Part shown: one piece after another, positions 23,647 through 32,322 of the stretch
Position numbering within the stretch: position 1 is the stretch's first letter
Layout: each line of letters opens with the position of its first letter
NCBI GenBank assembly: GCA_021802325.1
Contig: JAKAAM010000002.1
Span: 1-43,247, forward strand
Direction of reading: 5' to 3'
From: Nitrospirota bacterium
Lineage (GTDB): Bacteria > Nitrospirota_A > Leptospirillia > Leptospirillales > Leptospirillaceae
DNA length: 43,247 nt
The notes under the pieces: model-generated
Told to the model about the DNA's origin: nothing
Seen by the model: the letters and a program-made list of their open reading frames with translations, nothing else
The model's database searches: none
Program-made: the position numbers and the translations under genes

Positions 23647-24409
23647 AGGCCAGTATCTCCTTCGCAAGGCTCATGTAGGATTGGGCGCCCTTCGACATCA
23701 CATCATAGAGGATGGCCGGCTTTCCGTGGCTGGGAGCTTCCCCTAGAGTCACGTTTCGAGGGATGGTGCTTGAAAAGACATCCTTGGGGAAATGTTTACG
23801 GAGTTCGTCCAAAACCGATGCGCTCAGTCTGTTCCTCTTGTCGAACATCGTCGGCAGAATTCCCTCGATCGATAGGGTTTCGTTCCAGCGGTGCTTGACC
23901 CTTTCCATCGTTTTCATCAACTGACCCAGACCTTCAAGAGCAAAATACTCGCATTGAACCGGAATGAGAACGGAATGGGCTGCCACCAGTGCATTCAGGG
24001 TAATAAATCCGAGCGAGGGAGGGCAGTCGAGAAGGATGTATTCGTATGCAGAGATCTCTGATTCCGGGAGGGAATCTTTCAGGATGCGATGGCGGATCCC
24101 CGCATCGATGGTGGCCGCCTCCGGTTCGAATCCTGCCATGGCGACCGAACATGGGATTGCGCTGAGGAAGGGAAGGTCAGTCGATTGGACCAATTCCTGG
24201 AATGTGTACTTTCCTGACATGAGCTCGTAAGAAGATCTGGGAGGGGCTCCCGCCTGTATCCCCATGCCGCTCGAGGTGTTTGACTGGGGGTCCAGATCGA
24301 TGACAAGAATCTTTTTCTCCTCGACTGCCAAAGAGGCGGCGAGATTGATTGTTGTCGTCGTTTTGCCTACCCCTCCTTTTTGATTCGCGATCGCTACGAT
24401 GCGTGTCAT
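23639..24409 (-). CDS. parA: Chromosome-partitioning ATPase ParA (Soj)
   Basis: A 256-aa deviant-Walker ATPase: IVAIANQKGGVGKTTTTINLA (residues 4-24, signature lysine in KGGVGKT), VIDLDPQSNTSSGMG, LLDCPPSLGFITLNAL, and VLIPVQCEYFALEGLGQL. It binds DNA non-specifically when ATP-bound and drives ParB-parS segregation. No N-terminal helix-turn-helix extension is present, so it is the chromosomal Soj type rather than a plasmid ParA. The ATG overlaps nothing upstream; the 42-nt gap to rsmG contains parS. Together with parB and bactofilin it forms an overlapping trio. Confidence 0.96.
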   Translation of the reverse strand: MTRIVAIANQKGGVGKTTTTINLAASLAVEEKKILVIDLDPQSNTSSGMGIQAGAPPRSSYELMSGKYTFQELVQSTDLPFLSAIPCSVAMAGFEPEAATIDAGIRHRILKDSLPESEISAYEYILLDCPPSLGFITLNALVAAHSVLIPVQCEYFALEGLGQLMKTMERVKHRWNETLSIEGILPTMFDKRNRLSASVLDELRKHFPKDVFSSTIPRNVTLGEAPSHGKPAILYDVMSKGAQSYMSLAKEILAYG

Positions 24410-24427
24410 TTGGGTTCTCCATGAAAA

Positions 24428-24443
24428 TGTTCCACGTGGAACA
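24428..24443. other. parS: parS centromere site
   Basis: TGTTCCACGTGGAACA, a perfect 16-bp palindrome in the 42-nt gap between rsmG and parA. It matches the widely conserved chromosomal parS core (TGTTNCACGTGAAACA type) with a single difference that makes it fully symmetrical. It also sits upstream of parA, where ParB binding could repress the operon. No other copy was noticed in the window by eye. Confidence 0.92.
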
Positions 24444-24451
24444 TTTGGAAA

Positions 24452-25048
24452 TTAGCCTTGGAAAATGGACTCCGAGAGGGAAATCGTCTTCGTTTCTCCC
24501 CATGAATCGATGCCCCCTGTTATGGCATAGGAGGAAATGGGAATGCAAGCAGGATGAGAATCATGTCCGAATCGAAAGAGTGTGTAAGGGGGTGAGGCGT
24601 GTTTTTGGATGAGCCGGTCGGAGAAGAGATCGCCGAGGGTGATGGCCTTCATGAGAATAAAGGGAGATTCGATGGAATGTGTTAGAGAAGGAAAGGTCCG
24701 AATGTTAGCAATCTGGAGCCGGGAGGCGGCGTATTCGATGAAAATTCTTTTTTTTGTGACCCGTTCAAGGAGGGTGAATTGGCAGGAGGGGGCAAGGAGT
24801 GCAAAGAGCAGTCCGGGAGATCCGTTCCCGGAGCCGAAGTCGATGATTTCGGGCGGGAGGCGCTCCCGTAAAAGTTCGAAAGCGAGTAGGGCATCCAGAA
24901 TGAGATGGTTTCGGACCTCCTTCAGGGTGCTGTACCCCGTCAGGCGGATTTTCTTGTTCCACTCCAGAAGGAGTGCGGCATAAAGATCAAATTTTTCAAG
25001 AACAGAGGCAGAAAGCGGAATTTTTCCATAATCGAATTCAACATTCAT
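24452..25048 (-). CDS. rsmG: 16S rRNA (guanine-527-N7)-methyltransferase
   Basis: RsmG (GidB) makes m7G527 in 16S rRNA with SAM. The 198-aa product has [13 protein letters not shown] near residue 26 (family signature), LILDALL, SAM motif [17 protein letters not shown] near 88 and [16 protein letters not shown]. The C-terminal strands are more divergent than usual, including a [10 protein letters not shown] stretch. It overlaps mnmG by 4 nt in the conserved order mnmE-mnmG-rsmG-parA-parB near bacterial origins. Loss of rsmG gives low-level streptomycin resistance in other bacteria. Confidence 0.92.
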   Translation of the reverse strand: MNVEFDYGKIPLSASVLEKFDLYAALLLEWNKKIRLTGYSTLKEVRNHLILDALLAFELLRERLPPEIIDFGSGNGSPGLLFALLAPSCQFTLLERVTKKRIFIEYAASRLQIANIRTFPSLTHSIESPFILMKAITLGDLFSDRLIQKHASPPYTLFRFGHDSHPACIPISSYAITGGIDSWGETKTISLSESIFQG

Positions 25049-26886
25049 GAACGGATTTTTTGCTGAAATTTAAGGATGGAAATTCGAAGAAGGTCGATCG
25101 ATCCCGGCGTAATGCCTCGGAGTGATTGGGCCTCCGAAAGTCGTGAGGGGCGTTCCTTCCTGAGACGGTGGTGGACTTCCCGCGAAATGCCGGGCAGCTC
25201 CTGTTCGAAAATCTCAGGGGGAATCGGAAGATCTTCCATCCTGTTCCAGCGGTCGTTGGAGATTCTGACATATCCCTCATATTTGACCTCCTGCTCAAGA
25301 GAAGAAAGCCAGGATGCGGGGACGTCAGACAAATGGTCCGGAAACTCTTCAGCGATCAGCGAAGCCAGAGAACAGTCCGGAGACCGAAGGTGGTCGAGGA
25401 GTGATTTTCCCTCCTTCCGGGTCGATGAAAGGGTGGTCCTGAGAGTTCGGTGAAAAGATTCCCTGCGGGAATATTCCTCCTCTTTATGGGGAGGGAGGAG
25501 GCCTAGCAGAAGGGCCTGGGGGGAGAGGCGTTCAGCGGCGTTGTCGTTCCGGATGTAAAGCCTGTTTTCGGCCCGGCTTGTAAACATCCGGTAGGGTTCA
25601 TCAACGCTGTGGGTGACGAGATCGTCGACCATAACCCCCAGATAGGAGCTCTGACGGTCTGGAGCCCAGGATGGGCGACCGGAGGCAGACAAGGCGGCAT
25701 TGGTGCCGGCAACAAGACCCTGGGCTGCCGCTTCTTCATAACCGGTTGTGCCGTTGATTTGCCCGGCAAGAAAAAGATTGGTTATATTTTTTGCACGAAG
25801 AGTGTGATCGAGTTGGTCCGGGAAGACGAAATCGTATTCGACGGCATATCCCGGTCGAAGGATGACAGCCTCCTCGAGGCCGGGAATGGATGAGACGATC
25901 TTTTCCTGGACATCGAGGGGCAAGCTCGTGGAGATTCCGTTGGGATAGTATTCGTCGACATCAATGCCTTCCGGTTCGACAAAGATGTGGTGCGATGCGC
26001 GATGGGGAAACTTGACGATCTTGTCTTCGATGGAAGGACAGTATCGGGGACCGATGCCGTGAATTTTTCCACTGTAGAGGGGAGAGCGGTCCAGATTCTT
26101 TTCGATGATCTCCCGGGTCCTGTCGGTCGTCGAGGTGAGAAAGCAGGGTCTTTGGGACCCTCCGTAAAAAAGGGATTCCGGAGTCGAGTAGAGAGAAAAG
26201 AAAGGAATGGGTTCGTCGCCGGGTTGGGGAGTCATACGCTCAAAGGCGATGGACCGTCCAAGCAGCCGTGGAGGCGTCCCTGTCTTCATCCGCCCGAGCA
26301 AGAGACCGCATTTGTCGGGGAGAACGGTGGAGAGGCCGGTTGTCGCCCGTTCGCCCCCCCTGCCTCCGGAGGTCGCATCCAGACCTACATGAAGGCGCCC
26401 GTTCAGGAAGGTCCCAGTTGTCAGAACAATCGACCGACCCTGAATTCGTGAGCCGTCCTGAAGAACAATATGGTCGATCGTGTCGTTGACCAACCCGAGA
26501 TCGACGATCTCCCCCTGCCTGAGAAAGAGGAAGGGCTGGCTGTCCAGAAGCTTTCGGGCTTCGGCCCGGTAACGGGACCTGTCACATTGGGCACGGATGG
26601 CCTGAACGGCGGCTCCCTTGCGGGTATTGAGCATCTTGAACTGAATCCCTGAGCGGTCCGCCAATTCACCCATGGCGCCCCCCATGGCATCGATCTCCCG
26701 AACAAGATGTCCCTTGCCGATCCCTCCGACTGAGGGATTGCAGGACATCTGTCCGATGAGATCAAGATGCATCGTGACGAGAAGGGTGCGCTGCCCCATG
26801 CGTGCAGCGGCGTAGGCGGCTTCGATTCCGGCGTGACCGCCTCCGATGACAATCACATCAAACGTGGCTGGATTGAAGAGACCCAT
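25045..26886 (-). CDS. mnmG: tRNA U34 carboxymethylaminomethyl synthase subunit MnmG (GidA)
   Basis: MnmG is the FAD- and NADH-binding partner of MnmE, modifying C5 of wobble uridine. The 613-aa protein has the N-terminal dinucleotide fold [14 protein letters not shown], the active-site block [24 protein letters not shown] with the conserved Cys, [53 protein letters not shown] and [22 protein letters not shown] helical C-terminal domain contacts MnmE and tRNA. Length is normal. It starts 4 nt after mnmE and overlaps rsmG. Confidence 0.97.
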   Translation of the reverse strand: MGLFNPATFDVIVIGGGHAGIEAAYAAARMGQRTLLVTMHLDLIGQMSCNPSVGGIGKGHLVREIDAMGGAMGELADRSGIQFKMLNTRKGAAVQAIRAQCDRSRYRAEARKLLDSQPFLFLRQGEIVDLGLVNDTIDHIVLQDGSRIQGRSIVLTTGTFLNGRLHVGLDATSGGRGGERATTGLSTVLPDKCGLLLGRMKTGTPPRLLGRSIAFERMTPQPGDEPIPFFSLYSTPESLFYGGSQRPCFLTSTTDRTREIIEKNLDRSPLYSGKIHGIGPRYCPSIEDKIVKFPHRASHHIFVEPEGIDVDEYYPNGISTSLPLDVQEKIVSSIPGLEEAVILRPGYAVEYDFVFPDQLDHTLRAKNITNLFLAGQINGTTGYEEAAAQGLVAGTNAALSASGRPSWAPDRQSSYLGVMVDDLVTHSVDEPYRMFTSRAENRLYIRNDNAAERLSPQALLLGLLPPHKEEEYSRRESFHRTLRTTLSSTRKEGKSLLDHLRSPDCSLASLIAEEFPDHLSDVPASWLSSLEQEVKYEGYVRISNDRWNRMEDLPIPPEIFEQELPGISREVHHRLRKERPSRLSEAQSLRGITPGSIDLLRISILKFQQKIRS

Positions 26887-26890
26887 GAGG

Positions 26891-28225
26891 TTATTTCCCT
26901 AGACAGAAAAGGTTGAAGACACGATCGTAAATATCGGATGCGGGAACGGTCCCCACCCCATCTTCCAACACCCGGCGCCCTTCTTCAAGGGCAGAGAGTG
27001 CCACGTCGATCCGTCCTGAATCGAGAAAAGACCGGGAATTCCGAATGGCCGAACGGAGGTGTCGTAGAATATTGATCTGACGGTCGGAGTCGAGGGAGGA
27101 GGATCCCGGGGGGAGTGAGGAATAATAGTTTTCGGCCAGATTGCGAAGGCGGTCACAAAGGGAGGAGAGACCCCTCCGGGTCCGCGCCGACACAAGATAA
27201 TCGTAGGGGGAGGGATCGGGCGGCAGGGACAGGTCGACTTTATTCCAGAGAAGAAAAACAGGAACTCCCTTTTGGAAATGAAGGGATGCGGGAGGATTTG
27301 GAAATTCTGGACTGGCGATCCAGAGGACGCAGTCCACGCGGGAAAGTGATCGCCGGGTCCTCCGGATCCCTTCCTGTTCGATCGTGTCTTCCGAGGAGCG
27401 AATGCCTGCGGAATCGAGAAGAACGAGATCTCCAAAGGGAAAGGAGAGACGTCCCTCCAAAAGATCCCGGGTCGTTCCGGGAAGAGGAGAGACAATCGCA
27501 CGGTTCTCTTTGAGGATCCGATTGAACAGGGAGGATTTACCTGAGTTTGGATGACCGGAAATCAATACGCTGAACCCGTTGAAATGTTTCTTCGTCTTGG
27601 CCGTTAGAGTGATGATCTCTGATATGGATCTGTCCAGGGACTGGAGGCGGTTTTGGAGAATGGAGGGGGAGAGATCGGAAAGGGCCTCTTCTTCTCCTTC
27701 CGGATGGTCGAGAAGCGTAAAAAAAAGCGCGAGAAGATTGAGAAATTCTTCCTGGATCCCATAGAGAGGATGGCTTTCCGAGGAGGCGTAGTGATGGTGC
27801 GCCTCCCGAAAGTCGGAATAGGAAGGGGCCGAAATCATACGATGGAGGGATTCGGCTTTCAGAAGAGAAATTTTACGGTTCTGATAGGCCCGCATGGAAA
27901 ACTCACCCGGTTTGGCGAGCCGGATGCCATGGCTATGAAGGAGGGAGAGAAGGTGACGGATGTTGTGAGGATTCCCGTGAGCCTGGATTTCGATGACATC
28001 CTCCCCGGTATAAGAGCGGGGTCCCTTAAAGAAAAGAAGAAGGCATTCATCGACTGGGGATCCCGCCTCAAAGGCTGTGGCCCGGTAAATACGACGGTGT
28101 TCCAGTGTGGAGGGAAGCGAGGGAAAGAGAGGCCTGATCCGGTCGGAGAGGCTGTCTCCGGAAAGACGGAGAATTCCGACCGGTTGGGGAATAAGGACCG
28201 TGACGGGAGCGACGACAGGTTCCAT
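26891..28225 (-). CDS. mnmE: tRNA-modifying GTPase MnmE (TrmE), divergent
   Basis: MnmE is a dimeric GTPase that works with MnmG on tRNA U34, using a methylene-tetrahydrofolate one-carbon unit. In the 444-aa product, the N-terminal domain keeps [23 protein letters not shown] and [15 protein letters not shown]. The G domain has P-loop GHPNSGKSS (224-232), [14 protein letters not shown] in place of DTAG, and NKVD. The catalytic C-terminal C-x-G-K is intact (C441-L-G-K). Unusual: the N-terminal Pro-Pro-Gly-x-Gly-Gly loop is replaced by VLIPQPV, and the central helices have drifted. An ATG start follows the yidC stop by 21 nt; its ribosome site is weak. Confidence 0.93.
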   Translation of the reverse strand: MEPVVAPVTVLIPQPVGILRLSGDSLSDRIRPLFPSLPSTLEHRRIYRATAFEAGSPVDECLLLFFKGPRSYTGEDVIEIQAHGNPHNIRHLLSLLHSHGIRLAKPGEFSMRAYQNRKISLLKAESLHRMISAPSYSDFREAHHHYASSESHPLYGIQEEFLNLLALFFTLLDHPEGEEEALSDLSPSILQNRLQSLDRSISEIITLTAKTKKHFNGFSVLISGHPNSGKSSLFNRILKENRAIVSPLPGTTRDLLEGRLSFPFGDLVLLDSAGIRSSEDTIEQEGIRRTRRSLSRVDCVLWIASPEFPNPPASLHFQKGVPVFLLWNKVDLSLPPDPSPYDYLVSARTRRGLSSLCDRLRNLAENYYSSLPPGSSSLDSDRQINILRHLRSAIRNSRSFLDSGRIDVALSALEEGRRVLEDGVGTVPASDIYDRVFNLFCLGK

Positions 28226-28246
28226 GAAGTGTCACCGAGACCAATC

Positions 28247-29821
28247 CTAGCGGGGCTGGGAGGTCTTGAAAAGGTATCGCATGGTGAAATATTGCTGTCC
28301 GATTGTCAAAACATTGTTGACAATCCAGTAAAGGACAAGACCGGAGGGGAAGTTCAAAAAGAAAAAAGTCATAACAACCGGCATGAACATCATGATCCGT
28401 TTTTGCATGGGGTCCGGGGTCGATGGGGTCAGGCGGGTCTGTATGATCATCGTGATTCCCATGATGATCGGAAAAATGTAATAAGGATCTTTTTGGGATA
28501 GGTCATGAATCCAGAGAAGAAACGGGGCTTGCCGGAGTTCAACGGTGTTATTAAGAATATTGTAAAGAGCGACGAATACAGGAATCTGGACGAGTACAGG
28601 CAGACATCCCCCGAGCGGATTGATGCGGCGCTCTTTATAAAGCTCCATCATCGCGGCATTGAGTTGTTGGCGATCGTCTTTGAATTTGGCCTGCAGTTTT
28701 TTGATTTCGGGCTGAAGCTGCTGCATCTGGAACATGGAGCGGTAGGAGAGATAGGTCAGCGGGGAAAAAAGAAGTTTGATGAAGAGCGTCAAAATGATGA
28801 TGGCAAATCCATAATTGGCCATATGGGCATAAAGATTCGAAAGGATCAGGAATAGGAACTTTGCAAGAAAGCTCACAAGATAAATTCGCCCAAAAAGAAA
28901 CCAGCCGAAGTCGACGGTATCGATCAGGCCAGGATCGGCATTTTTAAGAAGACTGTATCGTTTGGGGCTCCCCGTGATGGAAAAGTTCGCGTCCCCTGGA
29001 GGGAGGTCGAGCCGGATGAGGGAAGAGGATTTGTCCTTGATGATTTCTGTTGTGGTTTGAAGTCCGGAAAGGGAAATATAGCCGATGAAGTATTTCGTTT
29101 CATTCCCGACCCAGGACAAGAGTCCCGGGGCGAATGTTTCCGCCTGGTCTTTTTTGAATTCGCTCAGTTTCCCTGCGGCGTTTCCATAAATGGGACCCTG
29201 AAATTCGGTCCCGTAGGACTGGGCTTCGTCTGTCATACCAAAATCGAGTCCCGGAAGAAAAACGAGGGGGAGCTTGTCGGGATTCGAAATATGAACCGAA
29301 ACCCTAAATCCCCTGGCGGGAATGGTGTAGGACAGGGTCGCCGTATGGCCGTTATAGGTGTACTTTTCTTCAAGAATCGTATTGCTGGAAGAGAGGGAAA
29401 CCTGATTAGAGGCCGGAGGGGCTCCATTGACCGTCAGGGATTCGAGAGTCAACGGAAGAAGCCCGCTTTTATCTTTGACGAGGATTCCCCCCCCGACAAA
29501 CCCTGGTTTGGACATCAGGAGGTTGACGGGAGTTTTTCGGTCGGATTCAAGATATCCGGGGAGGGACCAGGAGGTCATTGTCCCGGATTTTTTCGAAAAG
29601 GAAAGCTTAAGGTCCGGTGACGAAAGAACGAGGAGATCATTCTCAAGGTCGTTCAGCATCGGGACGGAGATGAGCTTGGAGGATATGATCCCTTTTCCGG
29701 AGGGATGGGTCTGGGGCTCGGGTTTGTGCGTCGAGAAATAATAATAAAGAAGGAAATTGAATCCCAGAACGATGGCGATCAGCGGCAACATTCTTTTGAG
29801 CATCGAAAAATCCACTTTCAC
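28247..29821 (-). CDS. yidC: Membrane protein insertase YidC
   Basis: YidC inserts proteins into the inner membrane, alone or with SecYEG. The 524-aa product has an N-terminal membrane anchor (PLIAIVLGFNFLLYYYF) and the large Gram-negative periplasmic beta domain (about 60-320). The conserved membrane core follows: FAIIILTLFIKLLFSPLTYLSYRSMFQMQQLQPEIKKLQ, the cytoplasmic helical hairpin with NPLGGCLPVLVQIPVFVALYN, and PSGLVLYWIVNN. The start is GTG 29819-29821 or ATG 29801-29803; neither has a convincing ribosome site. It sits in the conserved rpmH-rnpA-yidD-yidC order. Confidence 0.95.
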   Translation of the reverse strand: MKVDFSMLKRMLPLIAIVLGFNFLLYYYFSTHKPEPQTHPSGKGIISSKLISVPMLNDLENDLLVLSSPDLKLSFSKKSGTMTSWSLPGYLESDRKTPVNLLMSKPGFVGGGILVKDKSGLLPLTLESLTVNGAPPASNQVSLSSSNTILEEKYTYNGHTATLSYTIPARGFRVSVHISNPDKLPLVFLPGLDFGMTDEAQSYGTEFQGPIYGNAAGKLSEFKKDQAETFAPGLLSWVGNETKYFIGYISLSGLQTTTEIIKDKSSSLIRLDLPPGDANFSITGSPKRYSLLKNADPGLIDTVDFGWFLFGRIYLVSFLAKFLFLILSNLYAHMANYGFAIIILTLFIKLLFSPLTYLSYRSMFQMQQLQPEIKKLQAKFKDDRQQLNAAMMELYKERRINPLGGCLPVLVQIPVFVALYNILNNTVELRQAPFLLWIHDLSQKDPYYIFPIIMGITMIIQTRLTPSTPDPMQKRIMMFMPVVMTFFFLNFPSGLVLYWIVNNVLTIGQQYFTMRYLFKTSQPR

Positions 29822-29855
29822 GTTAAGGGAACCCCATCATGGAGAGGGGTCGGGT

Positions 29856-30050
29856 TCAGGGAAAGTCAATCCCGCCTGGATGAAAAGGGTGGCAGCGAAG
29901 TATCCTGAAGACGGATTTTAGAAAGGCCTTTGGAAAAGTGTATTTTTCGAAGGCCAGCCTCGAATATTCGGAGCAGGTTGGATGAAAACGACAGGATGGT
30001 GGAAGAAAGGGAGAGACAAACCTCTGGTAAAAACGAATCATGGATTGCAT
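29856..30050 (-). CDS. yidD: Membrane protein insertion efficiency factor YidD
   Basis: A 64-aa YidD (DUF37) protein. It has [18 protein letters not shown] near the start and the family signature of paired cysteines in [21 protein letters not shown], followed by [16 protein letters not shown]. It associates with the inner membrane through an amphipathic helix and supports YidC-dependent insertion. It is slightly shorter than many homologues at the C-terminus. It starts 2 nt after the rnpA stop and precedes yidC, the standard arrangement. Confidence 0.93.
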   Translation of the reverse strand: MQSMIRFYQRFVSPFLPPSCRFHPTCSEYSRLAFEKYTFPKAFLKSVFRILRCHPFHPGGIDFP

Positions 30051-30052
30051 TG

Positions 30053-30394
30053 TCAGGCCTTCATCCTGTTAAGGGTCCTGCAGGCATCACCCATCTGTTC
30101 CAGAAGAGTCGCAAAGGAAACAGTCCGGGAAGGGGTGCGTCCCATAAGGGCATACTCACCGGTCGGGAAGCCTGTCGTTTGCCGAAAGGATTCCCGGAGA
30201 CGTCGTCTGATTCTGTTTCTGAAGACGGCTTTGCCAAGTTTTTTCCCTACGAGAATGCTAAGGCGTTGATCAGGGGAAAGCCGACACAGGAGAACAAAGG
30301 AAGGACAGACGAACTTTATTCCCGGAGATTCAATAAGTGACTGAATCTGGAACCGGGTGAGAGGAACCGCCTTCAATTGGGAGGCCCTTGTCAA
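30053..30394 (-). CDS. rnpA: Ribonuclease P protein component
   Basis: The 113-aa protein subunit that assists RNase P RNA in trimming tRNA 5' leaders. Its signature [18 protein letters not shown] lies at about 51-68, with strands [12 protein letters not shown] and LSILVGKK before it. The start is TTG 30392-30394, overlapping the rpmH TGA as TTGA. The usual RnpA R-x-x-F-x-x-V-x-x-x-G opening is weakly kept ([14 protein letters not shown]). The RNA subunit gene is not in this window. Confidence 0.93.
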   Translation of the reverse strand: MTRASQLKAVPLTRFQIQSLIESPGIKFVCPSFVLLCRLSPDQRLSILVGKKLGKAVFRNRIRRRLRESFRQTTGFPTGEYALMGRTPSRTVSFATLLEQMGDACRTLNRMKA

Positions 30395-30525
30395 ACTGTC
30401 AGACGATAACGACCTTTGGCCCGTCTCTTTTTAATCACTTTTTTTCCGGCTGTCGTGGCCATCCGCTTGCGAAAGCCATGTGTCCTTGTACGGCGCAGAT
30501 TGCTGGGGTTGAAAGTCAGTGACAT
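30391..30525 (-). CDS. rpmH: 50S ribosomal protein L34
   Basis: A 44-aa highly basic protein read directly from the sequence. It starts [18 protein letters not shown] and continues [20 protein letters not shown] to RYRLTV, nearly the L34 consensus. GAGGAG lies 5 nt before the ATG at 30523-30525. It overlaps rnpA by 4 nt. In most bacteria rpmH is next to dnaA and the origin; here rplI is upstream instead. Confidence 0.96.
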   Translation of the reverse strand: MSLTFNPSNLRRTRTHGFRKRMATTAGKKVIKKRRAKGRYRLTV

Positions 30526-30548
30526 AGATTCTCCTCGGACTGGTAAGA

Positions 30549-30573
30549 GGAGAGGCGCATTAAGAACCTCTCC
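30549..30573 (-). terminator. Hairpin between rplI and rpmH (weak terminator or attenuator)
   Basis: GGAGAGG and CCTCTCC (30549-30555 and 30567-30573) form a 7-bp stem with an 11-nt loop in the 76-nt gap. On the minus strand it is followed by TCTTACC, not a real U-run. It may be only a partial terminator, a stability element, or a way to tune rpmH relative to rplI. Confidence 0.35.
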
Positions 30574-30601
30574 GAAATGGGACCTCTTGGGTTATAACGA
30601 C

Positions 30602-31054
30602 CTACTCGGAAACGACCTCGATCTTTAGGGAGGTGTGAATTGAGTGGCCGAGGGAGACAGAAACCGAATATTCTCCAAGCTCGCGAATGGGAGATTCGAT
30701 GTGCAGCTGCTTTTTGTCGATGTTGATGTCTTTCTTTGCGAGCAACTCGGACAGATGCATCGTGGTCACCGAACCGAAAAGTCTCCCGTTGTCGCCGGTT
30801 TTGACGGGAACATTCAAAACAAGTTCAGAAAGGGTCCGGGAAAGAGTCGAAAGGTGTTCGTGTTCCTTCTGCGCCTTTTTCCGTATCTGTTCCTTCCGGA
30901 CCTCAAGAGCCGCCAATTCTTCTTTGCCAGCAAGAACGCAAAGATTCTTGGGAAGGAGAAAGTTTCTGGCATAACCGGAAGAGACGGAGACAAGATCGCC
31001 AGGGTTCCCGAGGTTCTCGATTTTCTGTTTTAAAATGACATTCGTCTTTCCCAT
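30602..31054 (-). CDS. rplI: 50S ribosomal protein L9
   Basis: A 150-aa L9: N-terminal domain VILKQKIENLGNPGDLVSVSSGYARNFLLPKNLCVLA with the classic GYARNFLLPK RNA-binding signature. A long connecting helix (about 45-75) and the C-terminal domain with GRLFGSVTTMHLSELL and KLGEY-like RELGEYSVSVSLGHSIHTSLKIEVV follow. GCGGAG precedes the ATG. L9 is normally in an rpsF-rpsR-rplI operon; here those partners are absent and it stands first in the rpmH-par run. Confidence 0.96.
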   Translation of the reverse strand: MGKTNVILKQKIENLGNPGDLVSVSSGYARNFLLPKNLCVLAGKEELAALEVRKEQIRKKAQKEHEHLSTLSRTLSELVLNVPVKTGDNGRLFGSVTTMHLSELLAKKDINIDKKQLHIESPIRELGEYSVSVSLGHSIHTSLKIEVVSE

Positions 31055-31087
31055 GATATCTCCGCTTTTTAAGAGTTAAACCGTAAC

Positions 31088-31117
31088 AGTGTAGCAAAGG
31101 GTAGACCGAGTAATCAA
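31088..31117 (-). promoter_or_regulatory. Promoter of rplI and the rpmH-par run
   Basis: Minus strand: -35 TTGATT (complement of 31112-31117), 18-nt spacer, -10 TACACT (complement of 31088-31093), predicted start near 31081, leader about 27 nt. It lies back to back with the cobalamin-operon promoter in the 31055-31221 divergent region. Confidence 0.5.
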
Positions 31118-31146
31118 TGGCTGTTGAGACCGAAGGTCTTTTCGGA

Positions 31147-31176
31147 TTGAAGATCTGGGAGGACACAGGTTAGACT
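31147..31176 (+). promoter_or_regulatory. Promoter of the cbiD-def operon
   Basis: Plus strand: -35 TTGAAG (31147-31152), 18-nt spacer, -10 TAGACT (31171-31176), predicted start near 31183. That leaves a leader of at most 40 nt, too short for a cobalamin riboswitch. No B12-box-like sequence was seen. Confidence 0.45.
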
Positions 31177-31221
31177 ACATGAATATGCCAAAAAAGTTTG
31201 CGGTTTCAGGGGGTGGAGCTT

Positions 31222-32322
31222 GTGAGGACAGGTTTTACAACGGGAGCCTGTGCCCAGGCGGGTGTAAGAGCCTGTCTTGACGCGCTTGTGACCGGAGAAT
31301 GGTCTGAAAAAGTCAAAATCCGTCTTCCGAATGGCCGAAGTGCCGAATTCGTCCTCCAGACTCATGAGTCCGGTACCCGGTCGGGGCGTCCCTGGGCATC
31401 GGCCTCCATCATCAAGGATGGGGGGGATGATCCGGACTGTACCCATGGGGCGGAAATCGTGACGGAAGTCTGTCTGACCAATGACGGTCGGGTTGAATAT
31501 ATTGCAGGAACGGGAGTCGGAACCATCACTAAACCCGGCCTGGCCATCCCGGTCGGAGAACCGGCCATCAATCCCGTACCCCGAAGGGTCATGGCGGAAG
31601 AATTCATGGCTTCGAAGGAGAGGATCGTCTCCCGCATGGCCGTGAAGAATCCCGGAGTCGAAATCACGATTTCCATCCCGGACGGGGTGGCCCGGGCGGA
31701 AAAGACATTGAACGCGCGCCTCGGGATTGTGGGAGGGCTTTCCATTCTCGGGACGAAGGGAATCGTCGTACCCTTCAGTACCGCGGCCTATCGGGCCAGC
31801 ATCGCCCAAGCCATCGATGTGGCGAAGGCCCGGAATCTCGACACAGTCGTCATGACCACAGGAGGGCAGAGCGAAGCCTTTGCGATGCGTCTCTATCCCG
31901 AGTTGTCTCCTGAAGCCTTCATCCAAATCGGAGATTTCACGGGGTTTTCCATTCGCCAGGCGGCAAAATCGGGGATCAGGCGGGTCGTCATGGCGGGATT
32001 CCTCGGCAAATTCTCGAAGCTCGCCAAAGGGGTCACGCAGACCCATGCGGCCGGATCCCAGGTCGATCTCGCCTTCCTCGTCGAGCTTGCCCGGGAAACC
32101 GGGGCTTCCGACGAAATCTGCCAGGAGATCCTGAAGGCGAATACCGCCCGCCATGTGGGCGAAATCCTCGAGGGGGCCGGGAACCTGAAATTCTTTGAGC
32201 TTCTGTGTCGAAAGATTCTCCATCATCTGCGACGGATCGCGCCCCACCCACCGGAGATGGAAATCCTCCTCTCCAACTTTCGGGGAGAGCTGGTGGGTCG
32301 TGCGGGAGCCGGCGATGAATGA
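31222..32322 (+). CDS. cbiD: Cobalt-precorrin-5B (C1)-methyltransferase
   Basis: CbiD methylates C1 of cobalt-precorrin-5B with SAM in the oxygen-independent cobalamin pathway. The roughly 366-aa product starts in the conserved RTGFTTGACAQAG block. It also has GAEIVTEVCLTNDGRVEYIAGTGVGTITKPGL, INPVPRRVM, GLSILGTKGIVVPFST and VVMAGFLGKFSKLAKGVTQTHA. Start uncertain: GTG 31222 has AGGGGG 8 nt upstream and is preferred; GTG 31213 and TTG 31198 are alternatives. An ATG at 31179 lies in another frame and would join only if one base were missing from the GGGGG run. It overlaps cbiE by 8 nt. Confidence 0.93.
   Translation: MRTGFTTGACAQAGVRACLDALVTGEWSEKVKIRLPNGRSAEFVLQTHESGTRSGRPWASASIIKDGGDDPDCTHGAEIVTEVCLTNDGRVEYIAGTGVGTITKPGLAIPVGEPAINPVPRRVMAEEFMASKERIVSRMAVKNPGVEITISIPDGVARAEKTLNARLGIVGGLSILGTKGIVVPFSTAAYRASIAQAIDVAKARNLDTVVMTTGGQSEAFAMRLYPELSPEAFIQIGDFTGFSIRQAAKSGIRRVVMAGFLGKFSKLAKGVTQTHAAGSQVDLAFLVELARETGASDEICQEILKANTARHVGEILEGAGNLKFFELLCRKILHHLRRIAPHPPEMEILLSNFRGELVGRAGAGDE

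Noticed and set aside
30526..30601. Replication origin beside rpmH
   Set aside because: No TTATCCACA-like DnaA boxes or AT-rich unwinding stretch; only a short hairpin.
31179..31250. ATG-initiated frame MNMPKKFAVSGGG before cbiD
   Set aside because: Out of frame with cbiD and lies at or before the predicted transcription start; kept only as a possible homopolymer error.
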